A stretch of 64,000 bases of DNA from assembly GCF_039973015.1 (NCBI RefSeq), contig NZ_JBDWLT010000008.1, forward strand, positions 496,001 through 560,000, written 5' to 3'. Shown here in pieces: positions 8,717 through 16,233 of the stretch (position 1 is the stretch's first letter; each line of letters opens with the position of its first letter). A model generated the notes under the pieces. It saw only the letters and a program-made list of their open reading frames with translations. It had not been told where the DNA came from and ran no database searches. Position numbers and translations under genes: made by a program. This DNA comes from Parvibaculum sp039973015 (GTDB taxonomy: Bacteria > Pseudomonadota > Alphaproteobacteria > Parvibaculales > Parvibaculaceae).

Positions 8717-8745
8717 GTTGCAGTGCGGTCAGGCCGCGGAAAGTC

Positions 8746-9144
8746 TCACTTCAGCGTGTCGAGCAGACCCTGCGCCTGGATCGCCTGTGCCTTGGCCTCG
8801 GCGAGGTCGTTCGCGGCGATGCCGGCGTTCGCCTTTTCGAGCGCGGCTTCGAGACCCTGCTTCGTGATCCCGTCTTCGGTATCCGGGATTGCGCCGTTGC
8901 CGAGCGCCTTGCAGGGGTTCATTTCCTTCGGCGCGAAGCCCTCGCCCTCCGGTCCGACGAGACAGTTCACCGTGTGATGGAGATGGGTGCGGACGCCGTC
9001 GATGTCGCCGGACCCGGCGGCAAAGCCTGCGTGTTTCGCGGCGGCCTCTATTTCCTTGGCGGGCTGCGGCTCGGCGAGCGCGGCGCCCTGCGCAAGCATG
9101 AGAGCGCCCACGGCCAGCATGGAAGTCCTGATTATTGCGAACAT
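8746..9144 (-). CDS. Small periplasmic protein of unknown function
   Basis: A 132-residue exported protein. Residues 1-24 form a Sec signal peptide (hydrophobic core L-A-V-G-A-L-M-L-A, cleavage after A-L-A). The mature part is Ala-rich and acidic, with two Cys (N-C-L-V near 61, N-P-C-K near 77) that could form a disulphide, and a C-terminal helical segment rich in Ala, Glu and Gln. His pairs in H-L-H-H may bind metal, but this is speculative. The ATG at 9144 has AGGAGG upstream. I do not recognise the family. Confidence 0.75.
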   Translation of the reverse strand: MFAIIRTSMLAVGALMLAQGAALAEPQPAKEIEAAAKHAGFAAGSGDIDGVRTHLHHTVNCLVGPEGEGFAPKEMNPCKALGNGAIPDTEDGITKQGLEAALEKANAGIAANDLAEAKAQAIQAQGLLDTLK

Positions 9145-9365
9145 CGTCGTCCTCCTGTTTTCGCCCCGGCGCAACCAGACCATCGCTATCCCGGCAGGGC
9201 AACCCCGCCCCCCTGACGCAGGGTTTGCGTGAAGAAAAGGAACCGACTATGCTCCGCGGCCTAGGGCGGGCACCCTAAATGGAGCCTGGCGACCAGTGCA
9301 TTGCACACCCTCACGGAATTCGAGAGATCGGCGTCCAAAAACAAAAAACGGCGCGGATAGGAGCG

Positions 9366-9396
9366 AAAGGCCACTCCCCGAAAGGGAGTGGCCTTT
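9366..9396 (-). terminator. Strong terminator of the Bcr-family exporter gene
   Basis: A perfect 13-bp stem, AAAGGCCACTCCC (9366-9378) with GGGAGTGGCCTTT (9384-9396), around a CGAAA loop. It lies 28 bp past the stop of the exporter gene on the minus strand. Confidence 0.85.
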
Positions 9397-9423
9397 CTGC
9401 ATTCCGGGCTGCATTCCAGCGCC

Positions 9424-10617
9424 TTATGCGCCGCGCGCGGAGAGACGCGCGAGCGTGCCCGCGATGCTCGCAACCGCGATGGCGATGGCCATCGGCAGCG
9501 CCGTGCCGTCATTGAAGGCGCCGACAAGGCCGCCGACGACGGCCGCGAAGGCGAACTGGAGAATGCCGGTGAGAGCGGAGGCGGAACCCGCGCTCCGCTC
9601 CGCGCGCGCCATGGCGGCGGCGGTCGCATTTGCGCCGACAAAACCATAGGAACCGACGACGACGAAGATGCAGGCGGCAAGCGGCAGGAAGGCCTGCGGC
9701 ACGAGCAGCGTGACGGCGAGAAGCGCGAGCGCGGCGAGGAGATGCACGCTCATGGCGATGCGCAGGATCGCGCGGCTCGAATAGCGCCGCAGCAGAAGGG
9801 CATTGACCTGTGCGGCGGCGATGAGGCCCGCCGCATTGAGGCCGAAGAGAATGGCGTAGCTTTCGGGCGCGAGGCCATGAAGCTCGATGAAGACGAAGGG
9901 AGAGCCCGTGATATAGGCGAACATGGCGCAGGAGACGAGCGCATTGGCAAGCGCGAAGGCCATGAAGGGCTTGTCCATGAGGAGTGCGAGATAGTCGCGG
10001 CCGACACGCGCGAGACCGCCGCCATGCTCGCGCCTTTCCGGCGGCAGGGTTTCGCCGAGGCCGAACAGGACAGCAGGAATGCAGGCAAGGCCAAAAGCCG
10101 TCAGTACCCAGAATATTACCGGCCATTCGTAATGCGCGATAAGGACGCCGCCGATCATCGGCGCGAGAATGGGCGCAAGACCCATGACCAGCATCAGCAT
10201 CGAATAGACCTGTGCGGAGGCGCGCTCGTCGAAGAGGTCGCGCACCATGGCGCGCGAGGCGACGATGCCCGCGCAGCCGCCCAGCGCCTGCAGGAGACGC
10301 GCGGCGGTGAGGCTTTCGATATCGGGGGCGAAGGAGGCCCAGAGCGAGGCCGCGACATAGACCGCGATGCCGAAGAGCAGCGGACGCAGGCGGCCCATGC
10401 GGTCCATGATGGGGCCGAGAACGCCCTGCCCGGCCGCAAGACCGATGAAGAAGACGGCAAGCGTCGTCTGCACCGCGCCTGCCGTTGCGCCGAAATGTTC
10501 CGCAATGGCGGGGAATGCCGGCAGATACATGTCGATGGAGAGCGGCGCAAAGGCGATCAGGGCGCCAAGAATAACGATGAAACGGATGCGGGATCCGAGG
10601 GCGTTCGATGCATTCAT
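9424..10617 (-). CDS. Bcr/CflA-family multidrug efflux MFS transporter
   Basis: A 397-residue, 12-helix major facilitator protein of the Bcr/CflA drug:proton antiporter family. The N-terminal pattern P-L-S-I-D-M-Y-L-P-A-F-P in helix 1 is diagnostic, and the loop 2-3 motif G-P-I-M-D-R-M-G-R-L-R-P follows near residue 65. It should sit in the inner membrane and export bicyclomycin-like, chloramphenicol-like or other small compounds; the substrate is unknown. A TATAAA-like element lies near 10618-10623 on the minus strand, but I could not define a full promoter. Confidence 0.9.
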   Translation of the reverse strand: MNASNALGSRIRFIVILGALIAFAPLSIDMYLPAFPAIAEHFGATAGAVQTTLAVFFIGLAAGQGVLGPIMDRMGRLRPLLFGIAVYVAASLWASFAPDIESLTAARLLQALGGCAGIVASRAMVRDLFDERASAQVYSMLMLVMGLAPILAPMIGGVLIAHYEWPVIFWVLTAFGLACIPAVLFGLGETLPPERREHGGGLARVGRDYLALLMDKPFMAFALANALVSCAMFAYITGSPFVFIELHGLAPESYAILFGLNAAGLIAAAQVNALLLRRYSSRAILRIAMSVHLLAALALLAVTLLVPQAFLPLAACIFVVVGSYGFVGANATAAAMARAERSAGSASALTGILQFAFAAVVGGLVGAFNDGTALPMAIAIAVASIAGTLARLSARGA

Positions 10618-10665
10618 TTTATATCTTTCCCGTCGTCCCTCTTCCGCCGCCTCATATAAGCGAAA

Positions 10666-10688
10666 GGGCCGCCCGGTGAAAGCGGCCC
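10666..10688 (-). terminator. Terminator-like hairpin of the acyl-CoA synthetase gene
   Basis: GGGCCGC (10666-10672) pairs with GCGGCCC (10682-10688), 9-nt loop, followed on the minus strand by a short TTTC. It sits 26 bp beyond the stop of the gene at 10714. Confidence 0.55.
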
Positions 10689-10713
10689 CTGGATTGCTGC
10701 ATGCGCGGTGCGC

Positions 10714-12294
10714 TCAGATCTTCTTGTCGCCCTGCCAGTATTGATCGCGGATGTTACGGCGGAGCACCTTGCCAGACGGCATGCGCGGGAGTTCGGTGAC
10801 GAAATCGACGGAGCGCGGACGCTGATAACCGGGGAGGTTTTGCGCCGCGAAGGCGAGAAGCTCCTTTGCCATGTCATCGTCCGGGCGATAGCCCTCGTTC
10901 AGTTCCACCACGAGCTTCACTTCCTCGCCCCATTCCTCGTTCGGCACGCCGACGGCGGCGGCATCGGCGACGGCGGGATGTTTCAGCACTTCCTGATCGA
11001 TTTCGGCGGGGTAGATGTTCACGCCGCCGGAGATGATGACTTCGGCGCTGCGGCCCGTGAGGAAGAGGAAACCGTCCTCGTCGATGAAGCCCATGTCGCC
11101 CATGGTGTAGAAGTCGCCGCGATAGGCGCCCTCGGTTTTCTCCGGCGCCTTGTAATATTCAAAGCGGCCCTGCTCGGGCGCCTTGAAATAAACCGTGCCG
11201 ACTTCGTTCGCGGCGAGCGGCTTTCCCTCCTCGTCATGCACCTCGACGATGACGCCCGGGAGCGGCTTGCCGACGCTGCCTTTCTTCGCAGGGAACTCGT
11301 GGCTGTCGATGAAGATGCCGCCGCCCTCCGTTGCCGCGTAATATTCGAAGACGACGGGGCCGAACCAGCCGATTGCGCCTTCCTTCACGTGAACCGGACA
11401 AGGCGCGGCGCCGTGCAATATCCAGCGCAATGAGGATGTATCGTATTTTTCTTTCGTCTCGCCGGGCAATTGCAACATGCGATGCAGCATGGTGGGGACG
11501 ACATGCGTATGCGTGACGCGATGCTCCGCGACGAGGCGAAGCGTTTCCTCCGCGTCCCATTTGTCCATCAGCACGCAGCCGACGCCCGCATTGATCGGGA
11601 AGGAGAGGTTCAGCGCAAGCGGCGCCGCGTGATAAAGCGGGCCCGTGACGAGGGCGAGGTCGCCTTCGCGGAAGGCGGCCGTTTCGGTGAGCTTCGCAAG
11701 TAGCGGCGTCACGGGCGCGGCCTGCCTGCGGTAAACGCCTTTCGGGTGGCCGGTGGTGCCGGAGGTATACATCATCTGCGAGCCGAGGACGGGGTCGGAA
11801 AGATTGCTTCCCTCTTCCGCGCCGAGCGCATCGTCATAGGAGGTGAAGCCATCGATCTTGCCGCCGACGGCGAGCTTCGCGACGAGCGCGGGCGCCATTG
11901 AGGCGGCTTCGATGGCGCTGCCGGTAAAGCGCGCATCGGCGATGAAGGCCTTTGCCTCGCAATTGCCGACGATGTATCCGACTTCCGACCCCTTGAGATG
12001 CCAGTTGACCGGCGTCATGCGGAAGCCGCCGCGCTGGCAGGCGGCAATCGTCTCCACGAATTCGGGCCGGTTGGAACACATGAGCGCGACGGCATCGCCC
12101 GCCTTCAGGCCTTGCCGGCGAAGCGCGCGAACGAGACGGTTCGCATTTTCATTCAGCCCGGCAAAGCTGCGGTTGCCCGCTTGCGAGATGATCGCCGGAC
12201 GATCCGGCGCCTGCGCCGCATGCCAGGCAAGCACCATTCCCGTGGCCGCCGCTTCCTCGCGCGTCCAGCTCTCCGCAGTCTCGACAACGGACAT
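10714..12294 (-). CDS. AMP-dependent acyl-CoA synthetase / ligase
   Basis: A 526-residue member of the acyl-adenylate-forming (ANL) superfamily. The phosphate-binding A3 motif Y-T-S-G-T-T-G-H-P-K-G is near residue 175-185. The Y-Y-A-A-T-E motif lies near 320, the hinge G-D-M-G-F-I-D-E-D-G-F-L near 400, and the catalytic Lys in P-S-G-K-V-L near 515. It activates a carboxylic acid (fatty or aryl) as acyl-AMP, then CoA thioester. The start at 12294 has GGGAGGG upstream; the frame stays open to 12468 but the extension is not protein-like. It is divergent from the LpxR-like gene. Confidence 0.9.
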   Translation of the reverse strand: MSVVETAESWTREEAAATGMVLAWHAAQAPDRPAIISQAGNRSFAGLNENANRLVRALRRQGLKAGDAVALMCSNRPEFVETIAACQRGGFRMTPVNWHLKGSEVGYIVGNCEAKAFIADARFTGSAIEAASMAPALVAKLAVGGKIDGFTSYDDALGAEEGSNLSDPVLGSQMMYTSGTTGHPKGVYRRQAAPVTPLLAKLTETAAFREGDLALVTGPLYHAAPLALNLSFPINAGVGCVLMDKWDAEETLRLVAEHRVTHTHVVPTMLHRMLQLPGETKEKYDTSSLRWILHGAAPCPVHVKEGAIGWFGPVVFEYYAATEGGGIFIDSHEFPAKKGSVGKPLPGVIVEVHDEEGKPLAANEVGTVYFKAPEQGRFEYYKAPEKTEGAYRGDFYTMGDMGFIDEDGFLFLTGRSAEVIISGGVNIYPAEIDQEVLKHPAVADAAAVGVPNEEWGEEVKLVVELNEGYRPDDDMAKELLAFAAQNLPGYQRPRSVDFVTELPRMPSGKVLRRNIRDQYWQGDKKI

Positions 12295-12482
12295 TTCTCG
12301 ACCCTCCCCTTTACCATTTTCGGCACTGTTCTTTTTTGTGAGACGCCTTGCTGACGCCTTTCTTGATCTGCAGTTTGAACTATTGTTATTGGACAGGCGG
12401 GGCATCCCCGGCGTCAAGCAATTCGCGTAGTCAATATCCGTGCTTCGTTCGAGGGGCGGTTCGCTCAAGGAATATCCCGATA

Positions 12483-13541
12483 ATGCGCCTTCACCTTGCG
12501 GCCGCCGCGCTGGCCGGCCTGACGATCATCGGCGGCAACGGGGCGGCAAAGGCCCAGAGCTTCGCGGGCGGGGACCGGGAGTTTCTTACCCTCCAGACCG
12601 AGAACGATCTTTTTGCCAATGTCACGAATACGGACCGGCATTACACCAACGGGCTGCAGGCGGCCTGGCTTTCAAGGCCGCAAACGGATCTGCCGGAATG
12701 GCTGACGGATTTTTCCTCGCCGCCCGTCTATTCGCTGCTCTTCCCGACCGGCAATTTCGACAAGAAGAGTCATCGCATCGGCGTTGCGCTCGGCCAGGCG
12801 ATCTTCACCCCCGACAATACGCAGACAACCGCCTATCAGCCGAACGACCGGCCCTATGCGGCATGGCTGCACATGACCTTTTCGCTGCAAAGCGTGCGCG
12901 CGAGCAGCGTCACGGGCGAGGCGTGGCAGGATCAGTGGAAGCTCGATCTCGGCGTGGTCGGTCCGGCGGCGCAGGGCGAGTTCGTGCAGAACAACTGGCA
13001 CAAGCTGATCGGCGCGGATGAGGCAAATGGCTGGCGGCACCAGATCCAGGACGAGCTGGGCGTCAATCTGAGCTTCGAGCGCGCGTGGCGCAGCTCAACC
13101 TTCGATACGCCGAGGCTGTTCGGCCTGCAGACGGACTTCATTCCCTACACGCTGATCTCGCTCGGCAATGTGCAGACCCATGCGGGCCTTGGCGGCACCT
13201 TCCGCTTCGGCTTCTCGCTGCCGGACGACTTCGGACCGACACGCGTCTATCCGGGAACGGGCGCGGAGTGGTTCGAGCCGACGGAACAGGGCTGCAACTG
13301 CTATCTCTTCGCAGGCGTCGAGGGGCGCGCGGTGGCGCGCGACATATTCCTCGACGGCAACACGTTTCGCGACAGCCCGAGCATCGACAAGCGCAGCTTC
13401 GTCTATGACGCGAAGCTCGGCGCCGTCTTCGTGCTCTGGGATACGCGTGTGTCCTACACGCATGTCTTCCGCAGCCGCGAGTATGACGGCCAACCGACGC
13501 CCGACCAGTTCGGATCGATTGCGGTCAACTTCGCACTCTGA
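12483..13541 (+). CDS. LpxR-family outer membrane protein (lipid A 3'-O-deacylase-like, DUF2219)
   Basis: A 352-residue outer membrane beta-barrel protein. Residues 1-24 are a signal peptide ending A-K-A-Q. The mature N-terminus has the LpxR signature E-N-D-L-F followed by T-D-R-H-Y-T-N-G; the Asn-Asp pair corresponds to metal and active-site residues in Salmonella LpxR. D-R-P-Y-A-A-W-L-H supplies the likely catalytic His. The C-terminus ends in an alternating strand with the terminal aromatic-poor F-A-L. Inferred role: trimming 3' acyl chains from lipid A. The ATG at 12483 has AAGGA upstream. Confidence 0.85.
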   Translation: MRLHLAAAALAGLTIIGGNGAAKAQSFAGGDREFLTLQTENDLFANVTNTDRHYTNGLQAAWLSRPQTDLPEWLTDFSSPPVYSLLFPTGNFDKKSHRIGVALGQAIFTPDNTQTTAYQPNDRPYAAWLHMTFSLQSVRASSVTGEAWQDQWKLDLGVVGPAAQGEFVQNNWHKLIGADEANGWRHQIQDELGVNLSFERAWRSSTFDTPRLFGLQTDFIPYTLISLGNVQTHAGLGGTFRFGFSLPDDFGPTRVYPGTGAEWFEPTEQGCNCYLFAGVEGRAVARDIFLDGNTFRDSPSIDKRSFVYDAKLGAVFVLWDTRVSYTHVFRSREYDGQPTPDQFGSIAVNFAL

Positions 13542-13635
13542 GCCTGATCGCGCGCAGGAAAGCTTCTTGCCTTCGGGCCGATGCCACGCATGATGGGCGG
13601 CACCGGAACCGGCGAGAATCACAAAACCGCGCGAG

Positions 13636-14784
13636 ATGCCCATGACCCTGCCGCTGATATCCGCCGACAATACATTCGGCCTGCTCTTCGCGTTTCTCGG
13701 CCTTGCCGCTTTCGGCTTCTGGTCGGAGCGGACAAGGGCCGGCCAATGGATTTCGGGCGTGATCCTGACGATCCTCGCAGGGACACTGGCGGCCAATCTG
13801 CGCATCGTTCCCTTCGCGTCGGATTTTCACGACATGGTGTGGACCTATGCGGTGTCGCTTGCCATTCCGCTTCTGCTGTTCAAGGCGGACCTGAAAAAGA
13901 TCCTGCCCGAAAGCGGGCGCATGCTGATCGCCTTCGCTGTCGCGGTCGCCGGCACCATCGCAGGTGTGCTTGCAGGCTTCGCGCTGATCGACATGGGGCC
14001 TGACGGCCACCTCGTCGCGGGGGCGCTCGGCGCGAGCTGGATCGGCGGGTCGATGAATTTCGCGGCTGTCTCCCAGGCGACGGGCCTGAGCGAGAACGGC
14101 GCGCTGACGGCGGCGACGGCGGCGGCCGACAATGTGATGGCGACCTTCTTCATCGCGCTGCTGCTGATCCTGCCGGGGTGGAAACTTCTCACACGCCTCA
14201 TCCCCTCGAAAATCATCGCGGCAGAGGAATATGAACATGCGCACGAGGCGGAAGAGGAAAAACATCCGCTCGACATGGGCGCGCTGACCCTTCTGCTGTT
14301 TCTCTCCGCGGCCTGCTGCTTCGCGGGCTTCGAGGTGGCGGCGCTGCTCGGCATACCGAAATTCGGCGTCCTCTTCGTCACCATTGCGGCGCTCATTGTC
14401 GCCAACGTCTTTCCGCGCCAGATGGAGCGGCTGCATGGCGGCTTCGATCTCGGCATGTTCTTCATGTATGTGTTTTTCGGCGTGATCGGCGCGGCAGCGG
14501 ATGTCGTCCTCATGGTCGAGACGGCACTGCCGATCTTCGGTTTCGTCTTCATCATGGCGGCGGTGCATCTGGCCTTCGTGCTGGCAGGTGCGAAACTCTT
14601 TCGCATCGACCTTGCCGAGGCGCTCGTCATTTCAAATGCGGTTGCCGTGGGCCCCGCGACGGCGGCGGCCATGGCGGCGGGGCGGCGCTGGCGGGCGCTT
14701 GTCACGCCCGGCGTCATGCTCGGTGTGCTCGGCTATGCGGTCGCGAATTTCGCAGGCGTGGCGCTGGCGCAATTTCTGGGGTGA
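13636..14784 (+). CDS. DUF819-family integral membrane protein
   Basis: A 382-residue inner-membrane protein with about ten hydrophobic segments. The pattern matches DUF819 (YjcL-like): an N-terminal helix ending W-S-E-R, the motif P-L-L-L-F-K-A-D near residue 75, and the glycine-rich G-A-S-W-I-G-G-S-M-N-F-A-A near 135. A cytoplasmic loop rich in His and Glu (E-Y-E-H-A-H-E-A-E-E-E-K-H) at about 197-212 splits the protein into two repeats. The family is thought to be transporter-like, but no substrate is established. Confidence 0.85.
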   Translation: MPMTLPLISADNTFGLLFAFLGLAAFGFWSERTRAGQWISGVILTILAGTLAANLRIVPFASDFHDMVWTYAVSLAIPLLLFKADLKKILPESGRMLIAFAVAVAGTIAGVLAGFALIDMGPDGHLVAGALGASWIGGSMNFAAVSQATGLSENGALTAATAAADNVMATFFIALLLILPGWKLLTRLIPSKIIAAEEYEHAHEAEEEKHPLDMGALTLLLFLSAACCFAGFEVAALLGIPKFGVLFVTIAALIVANVFPRQMERLHGGFDLGMFFMYVFFGVIGAAADVVLMVETALPIFGFVFIMAAVHLAFVLAGAKLFRIDLAEALVISNAVAVGPATAAAMAAGRRWRALVTPGVMLGVLGYAVANFAGVALAQFLG

Positions 14785-14801
14785 GGAAGAGATCGTCTTT
14801 C

Positions 14802-15004
14802 CTTCCCACCCTCCCCCTGTGGGAGGGTCGAAATTTGCGAAGCGAATTTCGGGGAGGGGTAAAGCGAGAGACTGCGGCGCTTGTCCGCAAAGCAGGCATC
14901 CACCGATAGCGGAGAACCCCTCCCCAAACGGCCCTCTCTTGTTTGTCTTTGCAGACAAGCCGCAAAATGGGCCGTTTGACCCTCCCACAGGGGAGGGTGG
15001 GAAG
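14802..15004. repeat. Nested palindromic intergenic repeat (REP-like), about 203 bp
   Basis: This fills most of the 304-bp gap between the DUF819 gene and the crotonase. The outer arms 14802-14829 and 14978-15004 are inverted copies differing by one extra C. Inside are a second pair (GGGGAGGGGT 14851-14860 with ACCCCTCCCC 14916-14925) and a third (AAACGGCCC 14926-14934 with GGGCCGTTT 14969-14977), plus a small TTGTC/GACAA hairpin. Each outer arm is itself a hairpin. The 10-mer TGCGAAGCGA at 14836-14845 recurs in the element near 63695. No coding potential is seen. Confidence 0.85.
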
Positions 15005-15088
15005 ACAGATCATCGCTCGTGTTTGCTCCCCTTCCCCGTTCCCGATAGAAAAGCCGAAATCAAATTCGCACTTTCCCGGAGAAAACCC

Positions 15089-15880
15089 ATGTCCGAACCC
15101 GTCATCCTCGTCGAAAAGTCCGGCGCCATCGCGACCGTGACGCTCAACCGCCCGAACGCGATGAACGCGCTGTCGCGCGACCTGCGCACCGCCATTGCCG
15201 AAACATTCGAGCAGCTCGAAGCGGACGAGAACATTCGCGTCGCAATCCTGACGGGCGCGGGCAAGGCCTTCTGCGCGGGACTCGACCTGAAGGAACTGGG
15301 CGGCGATGCAAGCGCGGTCGGCGGCGGCGACGTCAACTCGACCGTGAACGACAAAGACCCGGTAACCTCCATCGGCCGTTTCTCCGGCCCCGTTATCGGC
15401 GCGATCAACGGCGTCTCGATCACCGGCGGCTTCGAGCTGGCGCTGGCCTGCGACGTGCTCGTCTGTTCGGAGAATGCCCGGTTTGCGGATACACATGCGC
15501 GCGTCGGCATCCTGCCGGGATGGGGGCTCAGCCAGAAGCTCAGCCGCGCCATCGGCATCTATCGCGCGAAGGAGCTTTCGCTCACGGGCAATTTCCTCTC
15601 CGCCGCGCAGGCTGAGGAGTGGGGCCTCATCAACCGGGTGGTGACGGCGGAAGAACTTCTCCCCGTCTGCCGCAAGCTCGCCGAGGACATGCTCTCCGTC
15701 GTGCCGGAATGCCTGCCCGCCTACAAGAAACTCATCGATGACGGCTTTGCCGAGAGCTTCGGCGACGGGCTGAAGACGGAACGCAAGGTGTCGAGCGCGG
15801 CGAACAAATCCGTATCCTCCGACGCCATCGCCGAACGCCGCGCGGGCATCCAGAATCGCGGCAAGCAGCAGACGTCCTGA
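15089..15880 (+). CDS. Enoyl-CoA hydratase/isomerase-family protein (crotonase fold)
   Basis: A 263-residue crotonase. The oxyanion-hole segments are C-A-G-L-D-L-K-E near 66-73 and A-I-N-G-V-S-I-T-G-G near 106-115. The first catalytic Glu position is kept (G-G-F-E-L-A-L-A-C-D). The second Glu of classical hydratases falls on D-T-H-A-R-V-G, so it appears to be His; this subfamily variant may not be a standard 2-enoyl-CoA hydratase. Probably acts in fatty acid or aromatic acyl-CoA breakdown. The ATG at 15089 is preceded by CCGGAGAAAACC, a good ribosome site. Confidence 0.9.
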   Translation: MSEPVILVEKSGAIATVTLNRPNAMNALSRDLRTAIAETFEQLEADENIRVAILTGAGKAFCAGLDLKELGGDASAVGGGDVNSTVNDKDPVTSIGRFSGPVIGAINGVSITGGFELALACDVLVCSENARFADTHARVGILPGWGLSQKLSRAIGIYRAKELSLTGNFLSAAQAEEWGLINRVVTAEELLPVCRKLAEDMLSVVPECLPAYKKLIDDGFAESFGDGLKTERKVSSAANKSVSSDAIAERRAGIQNRGKQQTS

Positions 15881-15888
15881 GCCGCGCT

Positions 15889-16233
15889 TCACGAGCAGGG
15901 CGACAACCAGAGCACGCCCCAGAAGCAGAAGATAGACGCGCCGAAGGCCGCGAATGCGAGATCGGTGGCGACGCAGTATGAAAACCCCGTCGCCGCCGTA
16001 ATGCGCCGCCGCATCGCGAGATAAAGCGCGATCTGACCCGCGAGATAGGCCGCAAAGAGCGCCACAAGAAGAGCGCGATGGAGAGTGAGCACGCCGAGGA
16101 GTGCGATTTCGTTCCATCCGAGTTTGCAGCCAAGCGCTTGCGTACCATAGAGGTGCACAAAAGCCAGCGCCCAAAGCCCGAAGCCCGCGAGCAACAGCCC
16201 CGCATGACGCCCCCGCTCCTGTGCGCCCGTCAT
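15889..16233 (-). CDS. Small membrane protein at the end of the terminal oxidase operon
   Basis: A 114-residue hydrophobic protein with three predicted membrane helices (about 11-30, 46-70, 85-108) and several His and Cys residues (F-V-H-L-Y-G near 26, T-L-H-R-A near 52, Y-C near 86). Its ATG overlaps the stop of the fused oxidase gene (ATGA at 16230-16233), so the two are translationally coupled. It may be a small accessory subunit or assembly factor of the oxidase. I do not recognise it as a classical subunit IV. It converges on the crotonase gene. Confidence 0.75.
   Translation of the reverse strand: MTGAQERGRHAGLLLAGFGLWALAFVHLYGTQALGCKLGWNEIALLGVLTLHRALLVALFAAYLAGQIALYLAMRRRITAATGFSYCVATDLAFAAFGASIFCFWGVLWLSPCS

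Noticed and set aside
13525..14568. 347-codon minus-strand open frame over the DUF819 gene
   Set aside because: It is Arg/His/Glu-rich noise antisense to a protein with clear membrane helices and a good start.
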